Assembly (NCBI GenBank): GCA_963731285.1
Contig: CAVSUR010000011.1
Span: forward strand, 434,001-498,000
Length of the DNA stretch: 64,000 bases
From: CAVSUR01 sp963731285
GTDB taxonomy: Bacteria; Actinomycetota; Actinomycetes; Streptosporangiales; Streptosporangiaceae
Reading direction: 5' to 3'
Part shown: one piece after another, positions 32,878 through 40,844 of the stretch
Position numbering within the stretch: the first letter of the stretch is position 1
Layout of the letters: the number at the start of each line of letters is the position of its first letter
Translations under genes and position numbers: made by a program
Notes under the pieces: model-generated
The model's database searches: none
Told to the model about the DNA's origin: nothing
Seen by the model: the letters and a program-made list of their open reading frames with translations, nothing else

Positions 32878-34238
32878 GCACTCCTACCTACATCGTCCCG
32901 CCGCTGGACTCCAATCCTGACGACCTCTACCAGGGGTTTGTTACGTACATGCAGACGGTCATCCCTGGATGGGAGCCGTACTCTGGTGAGCTGGACGACT
33001 GGCTTGGGCGGGCCTTCTCTGGGATCGCGGCGCAGCTTACTGAAATCTCCACTGACGTAGCCACGAGCGTGTACCGCTACTTTGGCGCCAACATCGTCAA
33101 CGTTCCGCCTATCGCAGCTCAGCCTGCGGTGGCAATCACGACATGGACTGCGCAGGATACGACCGGCTACACGATTCCGGCCTTCACGCAGTTCACCCTC
33201 ACGGACCCTACGGGCAACCAGCAGGGCTTTGAGACGACCGCTAACGTGGTGATTCCCAATGGTCAGAGCGTGGCGACTAACGTGGTTGTCTACGCGGCGG
33301 TTCCTGGATCGGACGCCAATGGGTCGTCGGGCGCGGCGGCGAACGTCCCCCTGGCGTTCATCACTGGTGTTACGACCACCACGGCTGCTGCCAATGGTAC
33401 TGACGATGAGGACGACACAACTTACCTGAATCGTCTGACGGCCACGTTCTTGACGTTGTCGCCCAAGCCCATCACGACCAGCGACTTCTCCCAGCTCGTG
33501 CTCAACGAGGGTGATGTTGGACGTGTGGTTACGATCGGTGGTTACGTGCCGGGCTCTAAAACTCAGACGGGTACGGTGACTAGCAGTAGCGCCTCAGTCA
33601 CGGCGCTGAGTAACCCGTCAGCCATCGCGGTTGGCGACAGTATCATGGGCACCAACATTCCGTCGAATACGTTCATCAAGAGCGTCAACGTTTCTGGTAG
33701 TTCGGCTGTGATGTCCGCGAATGCGACGGGCACGGCTACTGAGACAATCACACTGGGCGGCTCGCTGAACAATGGCGGCTCAGTGACAAGTTGGGTAACG
33801 GCGCTTGACGGTACCGCGCTCAGCACTCCCGCAATGAATACGATTCAGGCGGACATTCAGGCCCAGTGCTTGATTGGTGTCAACTACTACGTTGAGCCAC
33901 CGACCTACACTACCGTGAACATAACGGCTACAGTGTATGCGTGGGCTGGTCAGGATAACACGGCGATTCAGTCCGCTATCCAAGGGGCTCTGACAACTTA
34001 TTTGTCTCCCCTCAATTGGGGACAGCAGGCGGCTGGTGGTCCTGGTGTTGCCCAATGGCTCGCGGACCCAACTATTCGCCTGTCACAAGTCGAGTTCGTG
34101 ATCATGAGCGTGGCCGGCGTTCACTACACTTCGGACGCCAGCATTCTCATCAACGGCACGTCAGCCGATTTGTCGCTCGCGGGGGTTGTCGCGCTTCCCC
34201 TACCGGGCACGATGACCATCACTGTCAATACGGGGTGA
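32874..34238 (+). CDS. Baseplate J-like wedge protein
   Basis: A 454-residue protein: IPGWEPYSGELDDWLGRAFS, then VAITTWTAQDTTGYTIPAFT and DEDDTTYLNRLTATFLTLSP. This is the gpJ family pattern (p.G....E.aP..E....a......G..ip.gt...), with TxSxFxxLVLNEGDVGRVV in place. Residues about 225-300 (TQTGTVTSSSASVTALSNPS, IMGTNIPSNTFIKSVNVSGS) are a small inserted beta domain. The end has VVALPLPGTMTITV, typical of gpJ. It forms baseplate wedges with gp25 and gpI. Confidence 0.8.
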   Translation: MSTPTYIVPPLDSNPDDLYQGFVTYMQTVIPGWEPYSGELDDWLGRAFSGIAAQLTEISTDVATSVYRYFGANIVNVPPIAAQPAVAITTWTAQDTTGYTIPAFTQFTLTDPTGNQQGFETTANVVIPNGQSVATNVVVYAAVPGSDANGSSGAAANVPLAFITGVTTTTAAANGTDDEDDTTYLNRLTATFLTLSPKPITTSDFSQLVLNEGDVGRVVTIGGYVPGSKTQTGTVTSSSASVTALSNPSAIAVGDSIMGTNIPSNTFIKSVNVSGSSAVMSANATGTATETITLGGSLNNGGSVTSWVTALDGTALSTPAMNTIQADIQAQCLIGVNYYVEPPTYTTVNITATVYAWAGQDNTAIQSAIQGALTTYLSPLNWGQQAAGGPGVAQWLADPTIRLSQVEFVIMSVAGVHYTSDASILINGTSADLSLAGVVALPLPGTMTITVNTG

Positions 34239-34241
34239 CCT

Positions 34242-34862
34242 ATGGCTGAGCCGACGCTCACCACAGCAGGCGAACGCCTGTACGACTCTCTATCGCCCTT
34301 GATGGTTACAGACGCTGCCAACGGCTACGCGGGTGCTTACCTTTGCGGCGCGCTCGGAACCATGTTGGACAAGATCGTCTACGCGGTCAGCGATAACCAG
34401 GATGGCGACCTTCCCGGCTGGGCTCCGATCTTCGATCCCGTCAACAGTCCCGAATGGTTGGACTGGATGGGACAGTTCGTAGGCGTGATCCGGCCGGTGG
34501 GCATCAACGATGCTGGGATGACCACCCTGGTGCAGCATCCGGTGGGGTTCAACCGGGGGAGTCCGGCTGCCATTGAGATAGCCATCCAAGCCACACTGAC
34601 TGGCACCAAGACGGTGTTCTTCAACATCCGTGCTGGCGGCAACCCGTTCTCGATGACAATAGCTACGTTCACGTCGGAGACGCCCAACGCCCAGCTCACC
34701 CTACTCGCTATCCAGTCTCAAATGCCAGCGTGGATGCAGTTCACGTACAGCACGATTACTGCTGGCACCTACGCGGAGCTGGCTGCTTCGCATGCCTCTT
34801 ACACCTTGATGGAGGCAATGCACACTACGTACTCAGATGTCCGCGCCAACCCAGGAGCTTAG
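34242..34862 (+). CDS. Tail protein I-like baseplate protein
   Basis: A 206-residue protein: TTAGERLYDSLSPLMVTDAA, then DNQDGDLPGWAPIFDPVNSP, EWLDWMGQFVGVIRPVGIND and RGSPAAIEIAIQATLTGTKT. The P.Wa...d....p...l..LA...gv......R..i.......rGTpaai pattern is that of gpI family proteins, which follow gpJ in contractile phages. It connects fibres to the baseplate. Confidence 0.7.
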   Translation: MAEPTLTTAGERLYDSLSPLMVTDAANGYAGAYLCGALGTMLDKIVYAVSDNQDGDLPGWAPIFDPVNSPEWLDWMGQFVGVIRPVGINDAGMTTLVQHPVGFNRGSPAAIEIAIQATLTGTKTVFFNIRAGGNPFSMTIATFTSETPNAQLTLLAIQSQMPAWMQFTYSTITAGTYAELAASHASYTLMEAMHTTYSDVRANPGA

Positions 34863-34864
34863 AA

Positions 34865-35746
34865 ATGGCATCAGGAACCACGCCGGTCAAGGCATGGCCC
34901 TACCCGCTTGAAACAGATACGCCCGACGTGGCCGCCGACATGCACTCCCTCGCCCTTGGCCTTGACGTTGTCGGCAAGACTTCAAAGGGCACCCTTGCAT
35001 CCAAGCCTTCTAGCGGGATGACGGCCGGCGATCGCTATTTGGTGACTGGAGACTCTATCGCAGCTAATAACGGGCTTGAGTTTGCCTACGACGGATCGGT
35101 TTGGCAGGCAATCAACCAACAGCGCCTTCTACCCATTGCGGCTTTATCCAACATTACTGCTGTCTCTGGGCAGTTGATCAATGCTGGTCCAAGCATCACC
35201 GTTACGCTGCCCGCTGCTACGGCCGGCTCCATCGTGTGTATCTGGCCGGGATTCGGGGTCAATGGTGGTGCGCAAGTCACGGTTCAGCGCGCGGGCAGTG
35301 CGACGATCTATGGACCGTCCTTCCAGGGTGTGACGAGCGTTACCTTGGGCGCCGCGTTTCAGCCTCTTACGCTCGTGTGTGACGGAACCAACTGGCTCAC
35401 GGCCGTAGGAGTGATTGATACCGGATGGATGAGCGTCAGCTATGGGTCCGGTATGAGCGGGACCGTTTCAGCTCGCAGGATCAACAACATGGCCTATCTG
35501 GCGGGACAAGTAAGTGGACCGTGGACCTCCGGTAATGACGCTCTTTCCGTCCCGTCCCTTTGTATTCCGAACGTCAACAGGTCGTTTGGAATCGTAGAGT
35601 GGAACGTCCAGGGTGTGTACGACGGGGCGTGGTTGGCGGATTTGATGACTGTCAACTCCAGCACCGGCGTCGCTCATGTACTCAATGTACAGAGCGCGAC
35701 TAGCAGCTTCATCAACCTAGACGGCCTTAGTTACGCTGTTGCTTAG
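34865..35746 (+). CDS. Tail fibre or receptor-binding protein
   Basis: A 293-residue protein from the ATG at 34865: SGTTPVKAWPYPLETDTPDV, then AADMHSLALGLDVVGKTSKG and SSGMTAGDRYLVTGDSIAAN, the usual fibre N-terminal region (wPyP...D..D...d...La..ld). The middle is beta-rich (ITVTLPAATAGSIVCIWPGF), and the end resembles fibre tips (NNMAYLAGQVSGPWTSGNDA). It follows gpI as expected for fibres. No chaperone follows. Confidence 0.6.
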   Translation: MASGTTPVKAWPYPLETDTPDVAADMHSLALGLDVVGKTSKGTLASKPSSGMTAGDRYLVTGDSIAANNGLEFAYDGSVWQAINQQRLLPIAALSNITAVSGQLINAGPSITVTLPAATAGSIVCIWPGFGVNGGAQVTVQRAGSATIYGPSFQGVTSVTLGAAFQPLTLVCDGTNWLTAVGVIDTGWMSVSYGSGMSGTVSARRINNMAYLAGQVSGPWTSGNDALSVPSLCIPNVNRSFGIVEWNVQGVYDGAWLADLMTVNSSTGVAHVLNVQSATSSFINLDGLSYAVA

Positions 35747-35754
35747 GGGGTCTA

Positions 35755-36084
35755 GTGGCCGATGAACAGCGCGCCACCGTCGCGGTTGTGAGCGAGCAGG
35801 TAAGAAGCCTTCGCGACCTCACAGAGGCGGGGTTCACAAACATACAGCGCCAGCTTGATGATGTTGCTGGCCTGCCTGTCGCTGTAACCAAGCTGGAGGC
35901 TAGGCAGGACGCCCAGGAGAAGCACGCAGCCGCTCAGGAAGCACGCATTGACGCGATCGAGGAAGCGCGAGACGAAGCGGCATCCAACTCCGGGGAGTAC
36001 CGCCGTGTTCACCTTCCCGCCATCCTCATCAGCTTTTTTCTGCTTCTCGCCAACGTCGCATTGATTGTGGTGCATAACTCGTGA
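35755..36084 (+). CDS. Coiled-coil protein with C-terminal membrane helix (possible holin or spanin partner)
   Basis: A 109-residue protein: SEQVRSLRDLTEAGFTNIQR, then QLDDVAGLPVAVTKLEARQD, a coiled coil, then HLPAILISFFLLLANVALIV, one transmembrane helix at the end. Its partner 36,081 has a membrane helix at the start and a coiled coil after it. In lysis modules such opposed pairs occur as holin/antiholin-like proteins. That role is inferred from order and topology only. Confidence 0.5.
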   Translation: MADEQRATVAVVSEQVRSLRDLTEAGFTNIQRQLDDVAGLPVAVTKLEARQDAQEKHAAAQEARIDAIEEARDEAASNSGEYRRVHLPAILISFFLLLANVALIVVHNS

Positions 36085-36443
36085 AACCGTTTATCCAACG
36101 CTGGGCTCTCCCGGCAACAATGATTCTTACCTGCCTGGTGATCACGCTTGCGGTGAGAGTCATTCTCAACACAAGCAGCTTGACGCAGAAGATCGAGAAC
36201 CTTCGCGTCCAGACAATCACCCAGGAGTGTCAGGACCAGAACTCTCGACACACCGCGACCATCAAGGAGCTGAGCACGGAGCTTACGAAGGCGGCTGAGA
36301 GGCCCCACGTGACGCTGGCCCAACGGCAACAGATCGCAAACAGCAAGACATACACGGCGCTGCTGATCGACCGTATCGAGCCAACACAAAACTGCCAGTT
36401 CCTCGCCTACGAGGCTACTCACTTCCACAACACCTCCCCATAG
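36081..36443 (+). CDS. Membrane-anchored coiled-coil protein
   Basis: A 120-residue protein: KPFIQRWALPATMILTCLVI, then TLAVRVILNTSSLTQKIENL and KELSTELTKAAERPHVTLAQ. One N-terminal transmembrane helix is followed by a helical domain. GTG start overlaps the previous stop. The Rz-like topology is suggestive, but high-GC Gram-positive hosts do not need typical spanins, so the role is open. Confidence 0.45.
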   Translation: MKPFIQRWALPATMILTCLVITLAVRVILNTSSLTQKIENLRVQTITQECQDQNSRHTATIKELSTELTKAAERPHVTLAQRQQIANSKTYTALLIDRIEPTQNCQFLAYEATHFHNTSP

Positions 36444-36454
36444 GAGGAGCACCC

Positions 36455-37045
36455 TTGACTCTTACCACCTTTCGCGACCCTAAGTGGGGTTACGACCCGT
36501 GGGTGAACCCGAACACGTCGCCCTCCAGCGTCGTGGATACGTCCGCCAAAGTTTATCAGGGCTCTGATGCGCTGACGGGATTCATCGTTGACCTTCCGGC
36601 TAACGACAGCGTCTACATGAGCTATGTGGACAACTTTGGTGGCTGGGATCAGCTTGTGGCGCGGTTCGGTCACACAACCGCTCTGCTGATTTCGATCACG
36701 ATCTTCGGTGGGAGGGCTCGCTGTGCTGACGTTGAGCCGGGGGCGATGGTTCCCTCCGACATTCCTCACTGGTACGACAACGTTGCTATCAAAGAGGATG
36801 GGCTGCTGCCTTGGATTTACACGAGCGCTAGCAACTGGTCTGCGGTCAATCCGTTCATTGGCAATCGCAAGGTGATCCGGTGGAGCGCTCACTATGGCCA
36901 CGGACCGCACATCTGCGCTCCGGGTACTTGTGGGTTCGACATTGACGGTCACGGCGGTGGTGCTCAGTGGACGCAGTGGGATGACCACGGCGCTAACGGC
37001 GAGAACCTTGACCGGTCCGTTGGGCCTTGTGCTGCCGAGTGGTAA
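36455..37045 (+). CDS. Glycoside hydrolase-like protein (candidate endolysin domain)
   Basis: A 196-residue protein: GYDPWVNPNTSPSSVVDTSA, later SITIFGGRARCADVEPGAMV, PWIYTSASNWSAVNPFIGNR, VIRWSAHYGHGPHICAPGTC and AQWTQWDDHGANGENLDRSV. The order (strand with CADVEPG, then W.YTS...W, W.AHY, QW) resembles TIM-barrel proteins of the GH25/Rv2525c-like type: D.E in the fourth strand, W.A.Y and Q.W near the end. It could cleave host cell wall. AGGAGG precedes the start. Catalytic assignment is an inference. Confidence 0.55.
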   Translation: MTLTTFRDPKWGYDPWVNPNTSPSSVVDTSAKVYQGSDALTGFIVDLPANDSVYMSYVDNFGGWDQLVARFGHTTALLISITIFGGRARCADVEPGAMVPSDIPHWYDNVAIKEDGLLPWIYTSASNWSAVNPFIGNRKVIRWSAHYGHGPHICAPGTCGFDIDGHGGGAQWTQWDDHGANGENLDRSVGPCAAEW

Positions 37046-37328
37046 GCCGATCGACGTTCACCACTATGAGCGTTTTCTAGATAAGCCCGTTGCCTACAAA
37101 GGCAAACAGCAAATCATTGAGCAACATCTCGTCAAGCGGTATGACGAAGGCGAGCATTCGGCTGATGTCAAGGCGAGGCTCCTGTTTATGGCCTTGCGCC
37201 TAGTGAAGCTCTCACAAGACGAGTTTCCGCAACATGACATTTCTTACGGGCTGGCTCACCGGAAGTATTGGACGGGCTGGCGTTACCAAGAGCTGATGCG
37301 TCGGTATCGCGGCGTGAAGGGGGAGTAA
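37029..37328 (+). CDS. Hypothetical protein (99 aa)
   Basis: GTG start within the end of the previous gene: PSGKPIDVHHYERFLDKPVA, then KGKQQIIEQHLVKRYDEGEH, SADVKARLLFMALRLVKLSQ and YWTGWRYQELMRRYRGVKGE. It is helical and basic. It is coupled to the following peptidase gene. No family is recognised. Confidence 0.45.
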   Translation: MLPSGKPIDVHHYERFLDKPVAYKGKQQIIEQHLVKRYDEGEHSADVKARLLFMALRLVKLSQDEFPQHDISYGLAHRKYWTGWRYQELMRRYRGVKGE

Positions 37329-38034
37329 TGCTTCGCGTCTATAAACACATCGAGGAAATGGTTGTTGAGGGTAAGCGCCTTGGCCGCCATGTTCACTACG
37401 ACAGCCGTTCGCAAGCTACCCCGCCAAGACAGCGGCGACCCTTACGAGTGTCCTGCATGCGTCTGGTCCGGGACTTCCCCTCGATCAGGGCCAGACTGGC
37501 TCCTGTACCGGGAACGCGCTTGTGGGTGCGCTGAATACCGTTCCGCACTGGAAGTCTGGTAACCCGACGTTCGGCGAGTCGGACGCGCTCAAGGTCTACA
37601 GCCTGGAGGAACAAATCCTCGGCTACGGTCCTTACCCGCCCAATGACGACGGTGGCTCCGGTTTGGCCGTCTGTCAGGCTGCTAAGCAGCTCGGCTGGCT
37701 TGCGTTCTATCAGCATGCCGTGGGGATCAACAACGCGCTCCTAGCACTCGTCATCCGGCCCGTGATTACCGGCATCAACTGGTACACAAGCATGGATACG
37801 CCGGACGAGAACGGTGTTGTGACCGTCTCCCCGCGTGCGACGGTGCGCGGTGGGCATGAGGTTGTGGCTACTGAGATTGATTTGGCTAACGAGCTGGTGG
37901 GCTTCTGGAACTCCTGGGGCACGGTGTTCGGCAAAGGTGGTCGCTTCTATATGAGCTTCGCTACCTGGGAACGTCTGCTCAACGAGGAAGGCGATGTCAC
38001 TGTCCCGCGCACGGCGCGTGGATGGGTTGCATAG
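37328..38034 (+). CDS. Papain-like (C1 family) cysteine peptidase, frameshifted
   Basis: MLRVYKHIEEMVVEGKRLGR, then after one base near 37,419, PAKTAATLTSVLHASGPGLP, DQGQTGSCTGNALVGALNTV. DQGqtGSCtGnA is the C1 active site: Gln oxyanion and Cys nucleophile. The His is in VRGGHEVVATEID and the Asn in VGFWNSWGTVFGKGGRFYMS (NSWG). All four catalytic residues are present. The protein lacks a propeptide. It could attack host proteins or cell-surface peptides, or mature virion proteins. Strong GGGGGAGTA site before the ATG. Confidence 0.75.
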
Positions 38035-38065
38035 GACAAAGGGCGTCCCGGTGATGTCTTATGCT
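38034..38065 (+). promoter_or_regulatory. GGACA-N16-TGTC palindrome with TATGCT hexamer
   Basis: GGACA (38034-38038), GGGCGTCCCG core, TGTC, then TATGCT (38060-38065). Twenty-five bases (38,041-38,065) are identical to the copy at 1628-1652. It lies right after the peptidase stop and 35 bases before a new GTG start, so it marks another regulated unit. Confidence 0.55.
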
Positions 38066-38099
38066 GCGGGCACCAAATTCTCTGGAAGGGAGAAAAGCC

Positions 38100-38150
38100 G
38101 TGAACGCCACCAAGGCATTGAAGCAGTACCTGGAGTCTGGGGATGACAAG
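38100..38150 (+). pseudogene. Start of a phage gene cut by the junction
   Basis: GTG with a GGAAGGGAGAA ribosome site, reading NATKALKQYLESGDDK before the sequence turns into the antisense of the host glycosyltransferase. About 17 codons are phage. The rest of the gene is absent. Confidence 0.45.
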
Positions 38151-39167
38151 ATGGACCAGCCGGTCGGCCAGGACCGCTTGACCGCGTCCCGGCACCACGT
38201 ACCCGGTCTCGCCGGGCACGATCGCGTCCGGCGCCCCGCCCGAGTCACCGCCGATCACCGGCAGGCCGGCGGCCGACGCCTCCAGGTACACGATGCCGAG
38301 ACCTTCCACGTCCAGGCCCTTGCGCCGGGTGCGGCATGGCATCGCGAAAATGTCGCTTGCGTGATAGCAGGCGGGCAGGTCCACGTCCGGCACGGGACCG
38401 GTGAACCGGATCGAGTCCGCGACGCCGCTGCGCTGCGCCATCCGGCTCAGCTCGGCCCGGTACGGCCCGTCGCCCACCAGCAGCAGCAACGGCGCGCCGA
38501 CGGCCCGCCGCAGCACCTGCGGCCAGACCCGGATCAGCGTGTCCTGCCCCTTACGCGGCACCATCCGGGATACGCACAGCACCACCCGCTGATCGCGGCC
38601 GATGCCGAAGCGCTCCCGGATCGCCGGGCCGCCGGCACCAGGCCGGAACGCGCCTGCGTCCACGCCTGGTGCCAGGCGCACCATCCGCGCTGCCGCCTGC
38701 GGCGAGAGCGCGCCGCCGAGCCGCGCCCGGAAGTAGTCGCCCAGGTAGGTCAGCACGTCGACCTCCTCGCCGATCCGGTGCAGCAGCAGCCGGGCCCCGG
38801 GCAGCGCCGCCCAGCCCGCCTCATGGCCGTGCGTCAGCCCGACCGTGCGCCGGGCGCCGGCCCGGCACAGTGCAGGAGCCAGCAGGCCGAGCGGGGCCGC
38901 GGCCCCGAACAGCACGGTGTCGCAGTCGTGCTCGCGCAGGATGCGGGCCGCCCGGCGGGCCACCGAGGGCACCGGCAGCATCAGCGAGGTGGGGTGCCGC
39001 ACCACGGGGAATCGCTGCGCCGCGTCGAACGCGGGCGCGCCGGCCCAGGACGGCGCGTACACGGTGACGGAGCCCGGCGGCAGCCGGGTCGCCAGCGCGT
39101 GCACGAACGACTGGATCCCGCCGCGGCGCGGGGGGAAGTCGTTGGTGACGATAAGGGTTCTGGGCAT
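38150..39167 (-). CDS. GDP-mannose-dependent glycosyltransferase (PimB-like), 3' end missing
   Basis: A GT-B glycosyltransferase of family GT4. TLIVTNDFPPRRGGIQSFVH is the typical N-terminal loop, LTHGHEAGWAALPGARLLLH and VLCVSRMVPRKGQDTLIRVW follow, then RTRRKGLDVEGLGIVYLEAS (E-x7-E motif region) and GDSGGAPDAIVPGETGYVV. Such enzymes add mannose to phosphatidylinositol mannosides at the inner membrane leaflet. Homology stops at ADRLVHL; the last 40 or so residues expected for this family are replaced by phage DNA. Whether the locus is intact in the organism depends on whether the junction is real. Confidence 0.75.
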
Positions 39168-39306
39168 CTGTTCCCCGTGCCACCCGGCAGCCGCGGGCCG
39201 GATCAGGTCCGGCTGGCCGCACGCCGGGCACCGGCGGATGAGGACTAGCCGATCCTAACGGCAGGCGGCGGCCTGGCAGCCCCGGGCGTCGGCACTTGCG
39301 CTCCTG

Positions 39307-40350
39307 CTAGGGCCGGACGGCTCCGTCCAGTTCCTGCGCGTACCAGCCGCTCAGCGGGATCTTCTCGACGTAGGCACCCGTGGTCGGCGCATCGATCAGG
39401 TAATTGTTGCCCACGTAGATGCCGACGTGCGAATTCCCGGCGAACCCGAGGATGTCGCCCGGCTGCAGGTCGTTGAGCGGGACCGAGGGCAGGCTGCTCA
39501 TCTGCGCATAGCTGACGCGCGGAATCGACACCCCAGCCGAGGCCCACGCGGCCATCGTCAGCCCCGAGCAGTCGAACGAGCTCGGGCCGGACGCGCCCCA
39601 GACGTACGGGTCGCCGATGTGCGCGTAGGCATACGCCACCGCGGCGCCCGCCTGCCCGCTGACCGGGACCGGATTGCTCGGCTTCGGCTTCGGCTGCGAC
39701 GGCGCGGGGCTGCCGGTGCTGCCGCCACCGGGAACGGCCACCTGCCGCTGCGCCGGGGTGAGCTTCGCGAGCAGTGTCTTCTGCTGGCCGATGAGGTTGT
39801 CGAGCTTCTGCTGCCGGGCGCCGAGGCTCTTCTTGAGCTGCGCGACGCCCTCTTCGGTGCGCTTCGCCGCCTGCTGGGCGCCGGTGAGCTGGCGCGCCGC
39901 GGTGACGAACTGGTGGATCTGCGCGCTGTTGCTGGACGACAGCTCGCCCAGGATCGACGACTGATTCAGGATCTGCTGCGGCTGGCCGGTGGTCAGCAGC
40001 GCCGTCGACGACGTCAGGCTGCCCTGCTCGTACGCGATCGCGGCGATCCTGCCGACCTCGGCGCGCATCGCGGTGAACCGGGCCCGGTACCTGGCCTCCT
40101 GGCGGTTCAGCAGGGTGAGCCGCTGGTGCGCGGCCGCCAGGTTCTGCTTCGCCTGGTCGAACTGCTGGCCGAGCTGGTTGGCCTCGGTGTTCAGCCTGGT
40201 AAGCCGGGCCTGGACCTGACCGATGGTGGGCTGGGGGGCCGCCGCGGCGATCCCGCCTGCAGCCACCACCGCGACCGTTGCCACCAGGCTGATCCCGGCT
40301 GCTGCGCCACGCCTTTTCACGAATGCGCGAACTGATGGCCGCGTATGCAC
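39307..40350 (-). CDS. NlpC/P60 peptidoglycan endopeptidase (RipA-like) with coiled coil
   Basis: GTG start at 40350 is chosen for its GGAGG site. A signal peptide (ISLVATVAVVAAGGIAAAAP) is followed by a long coiled coil (QVQARLTRLNTEANQLGQQF through about residue 200), a Pro/Ser linker, and a C-terminal NlpC/P60 domain: GDPYVWGASGPSSFDCSGLT (Cys), PGDILGFAGNSHVGIYVGNN (His) and YLIDAPTTG. It is secreted and cuts D-gamma-glutamyl-mDAP peptide bonds in septal wall. A c-di-AMP riboswitch lies in its leader, as for rpf and NlpC genes in other actinobacteria. Confidence 0.85.
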   Translation of the reverse strand: MHTRPSVRAFVKRRGAAAGISLVATVAVVAAGGIAAAAPQPTIGQVQARLTRLNTEANQLGQQFDQAKQNLAAAHQRLTLLNRQEARYRARFTAMRAEVGRIAAIAYEQGSLTSSTALLTTGQPQQILNQSSILGELSSSNSAQIHQFVTAARQLTGAQQAAKRTEEGVAQLKKSLGARQQKLDNLIGQQKTLLAKLTPAQRQVAVPGGGSTGSPAPSQPKPKPSNPVPVSGQAGAAVAYAYAHIGDPYVWGASGPSSFDCSGLTMAAWASAGVSIPRVSYAQMSSLPSVPLNDLQPGDILGFAGNSHVGIYVGNNYLIDAPTTGAYVEKIPLSGWYAQELDGAVRP

Positions 40351-40377
40351 GTGCGCGACCCTCCATTCTCCCACGAT

Positions 40378-40525
40378 CCGCCTGCCGGGTGAGCTGACGG
40401 GTTCGGGCTGTGGAAGGACGCCCTACGGCCCGGCCGCTAACTGCGGCCCGGCCGATTCACCCCTGGACCCAGGTCTGAACGCAGCCGTCCAGACCTGCTC
40501 CGGTGGGTCCCCGGCTCTCCTGCTG
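40378..40525 (-). ncRNA. c-di-AMP riboswitch (ydaO/yuaA type)
   Basis: On the minus strand the conserved pieces occur in order: CGGGGACCCA (about 40,505), GGGGTGAATCGGCC (near 40,450), and CCGAACCCGTCAGCTCACC followed by CGGCAGGCGG (near 40,380-40,407). These are the junction sequences of ydaO-type riboswitches known upstream of rpf, NlpC and other wall-hydrolase genes in Streptomyces and relatives. It ends 28 bases before the NlpC/P60 start. High c-di-AMP is expected to switch expression off. Confidence 0.8.
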
Positions 40526-40529
40526 GACG

Positions 40530-40844
40530 CGAGGTCAGCAAGGAAATTCGGCGTGTCCGGCCGCCGCCGCCACCATGGCGACTGCTAAGCGAGCCGGCTC
40601 GGAGCCTGACACTAGTGATAGTGGCCGGCCGGATTCAACCGCTTCGGCCACTCTCGCAGTGCGTGTCGGACCGCACACCGAAATAACAAGGCCATCACGA
40701 GGGGTCTGACTCACGGGACGCAGCACCGTCAGCCTGACCGTGTGACGCTTCGCACGGGCCGGAACGGCGGTTCGGCGGCCGCCCGCGGGCGGACGGACGG
40801 CGTGCCGCGGCAATAGTGTCAGAGCCACGCTCTAGCGTGATCAT
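40530..40844. other. Intergenic region between riboswitch leader and exonuclease
   Basis: It should contain the leftward promoter of the NlpC leader and the rightward promoter of the exonuclease gene. I cannot pick convincing hexamers; ACACTAGTGATAGTGGCCG near 40,610 is the least GC-rich part. A 97-codon leftward frame here shows no family pattern and is rejected. Confidence 0.3.

Noticed and set aside
1..38150. Calling the phage part a prophage integrated in the glycosyltransferase gene
   Set aside because: No integrase, excisionase, repressor or attachment repeats are seen, the left end is outside the window, and a phage gene is cut at the junction. A join during assembly explains it equally well or better.
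40535..40828. Leftward 97-codon frame between the riboswitch and the exonuclease
   Set aside because: It has no family pattern and covers the region that must hold two promoters.
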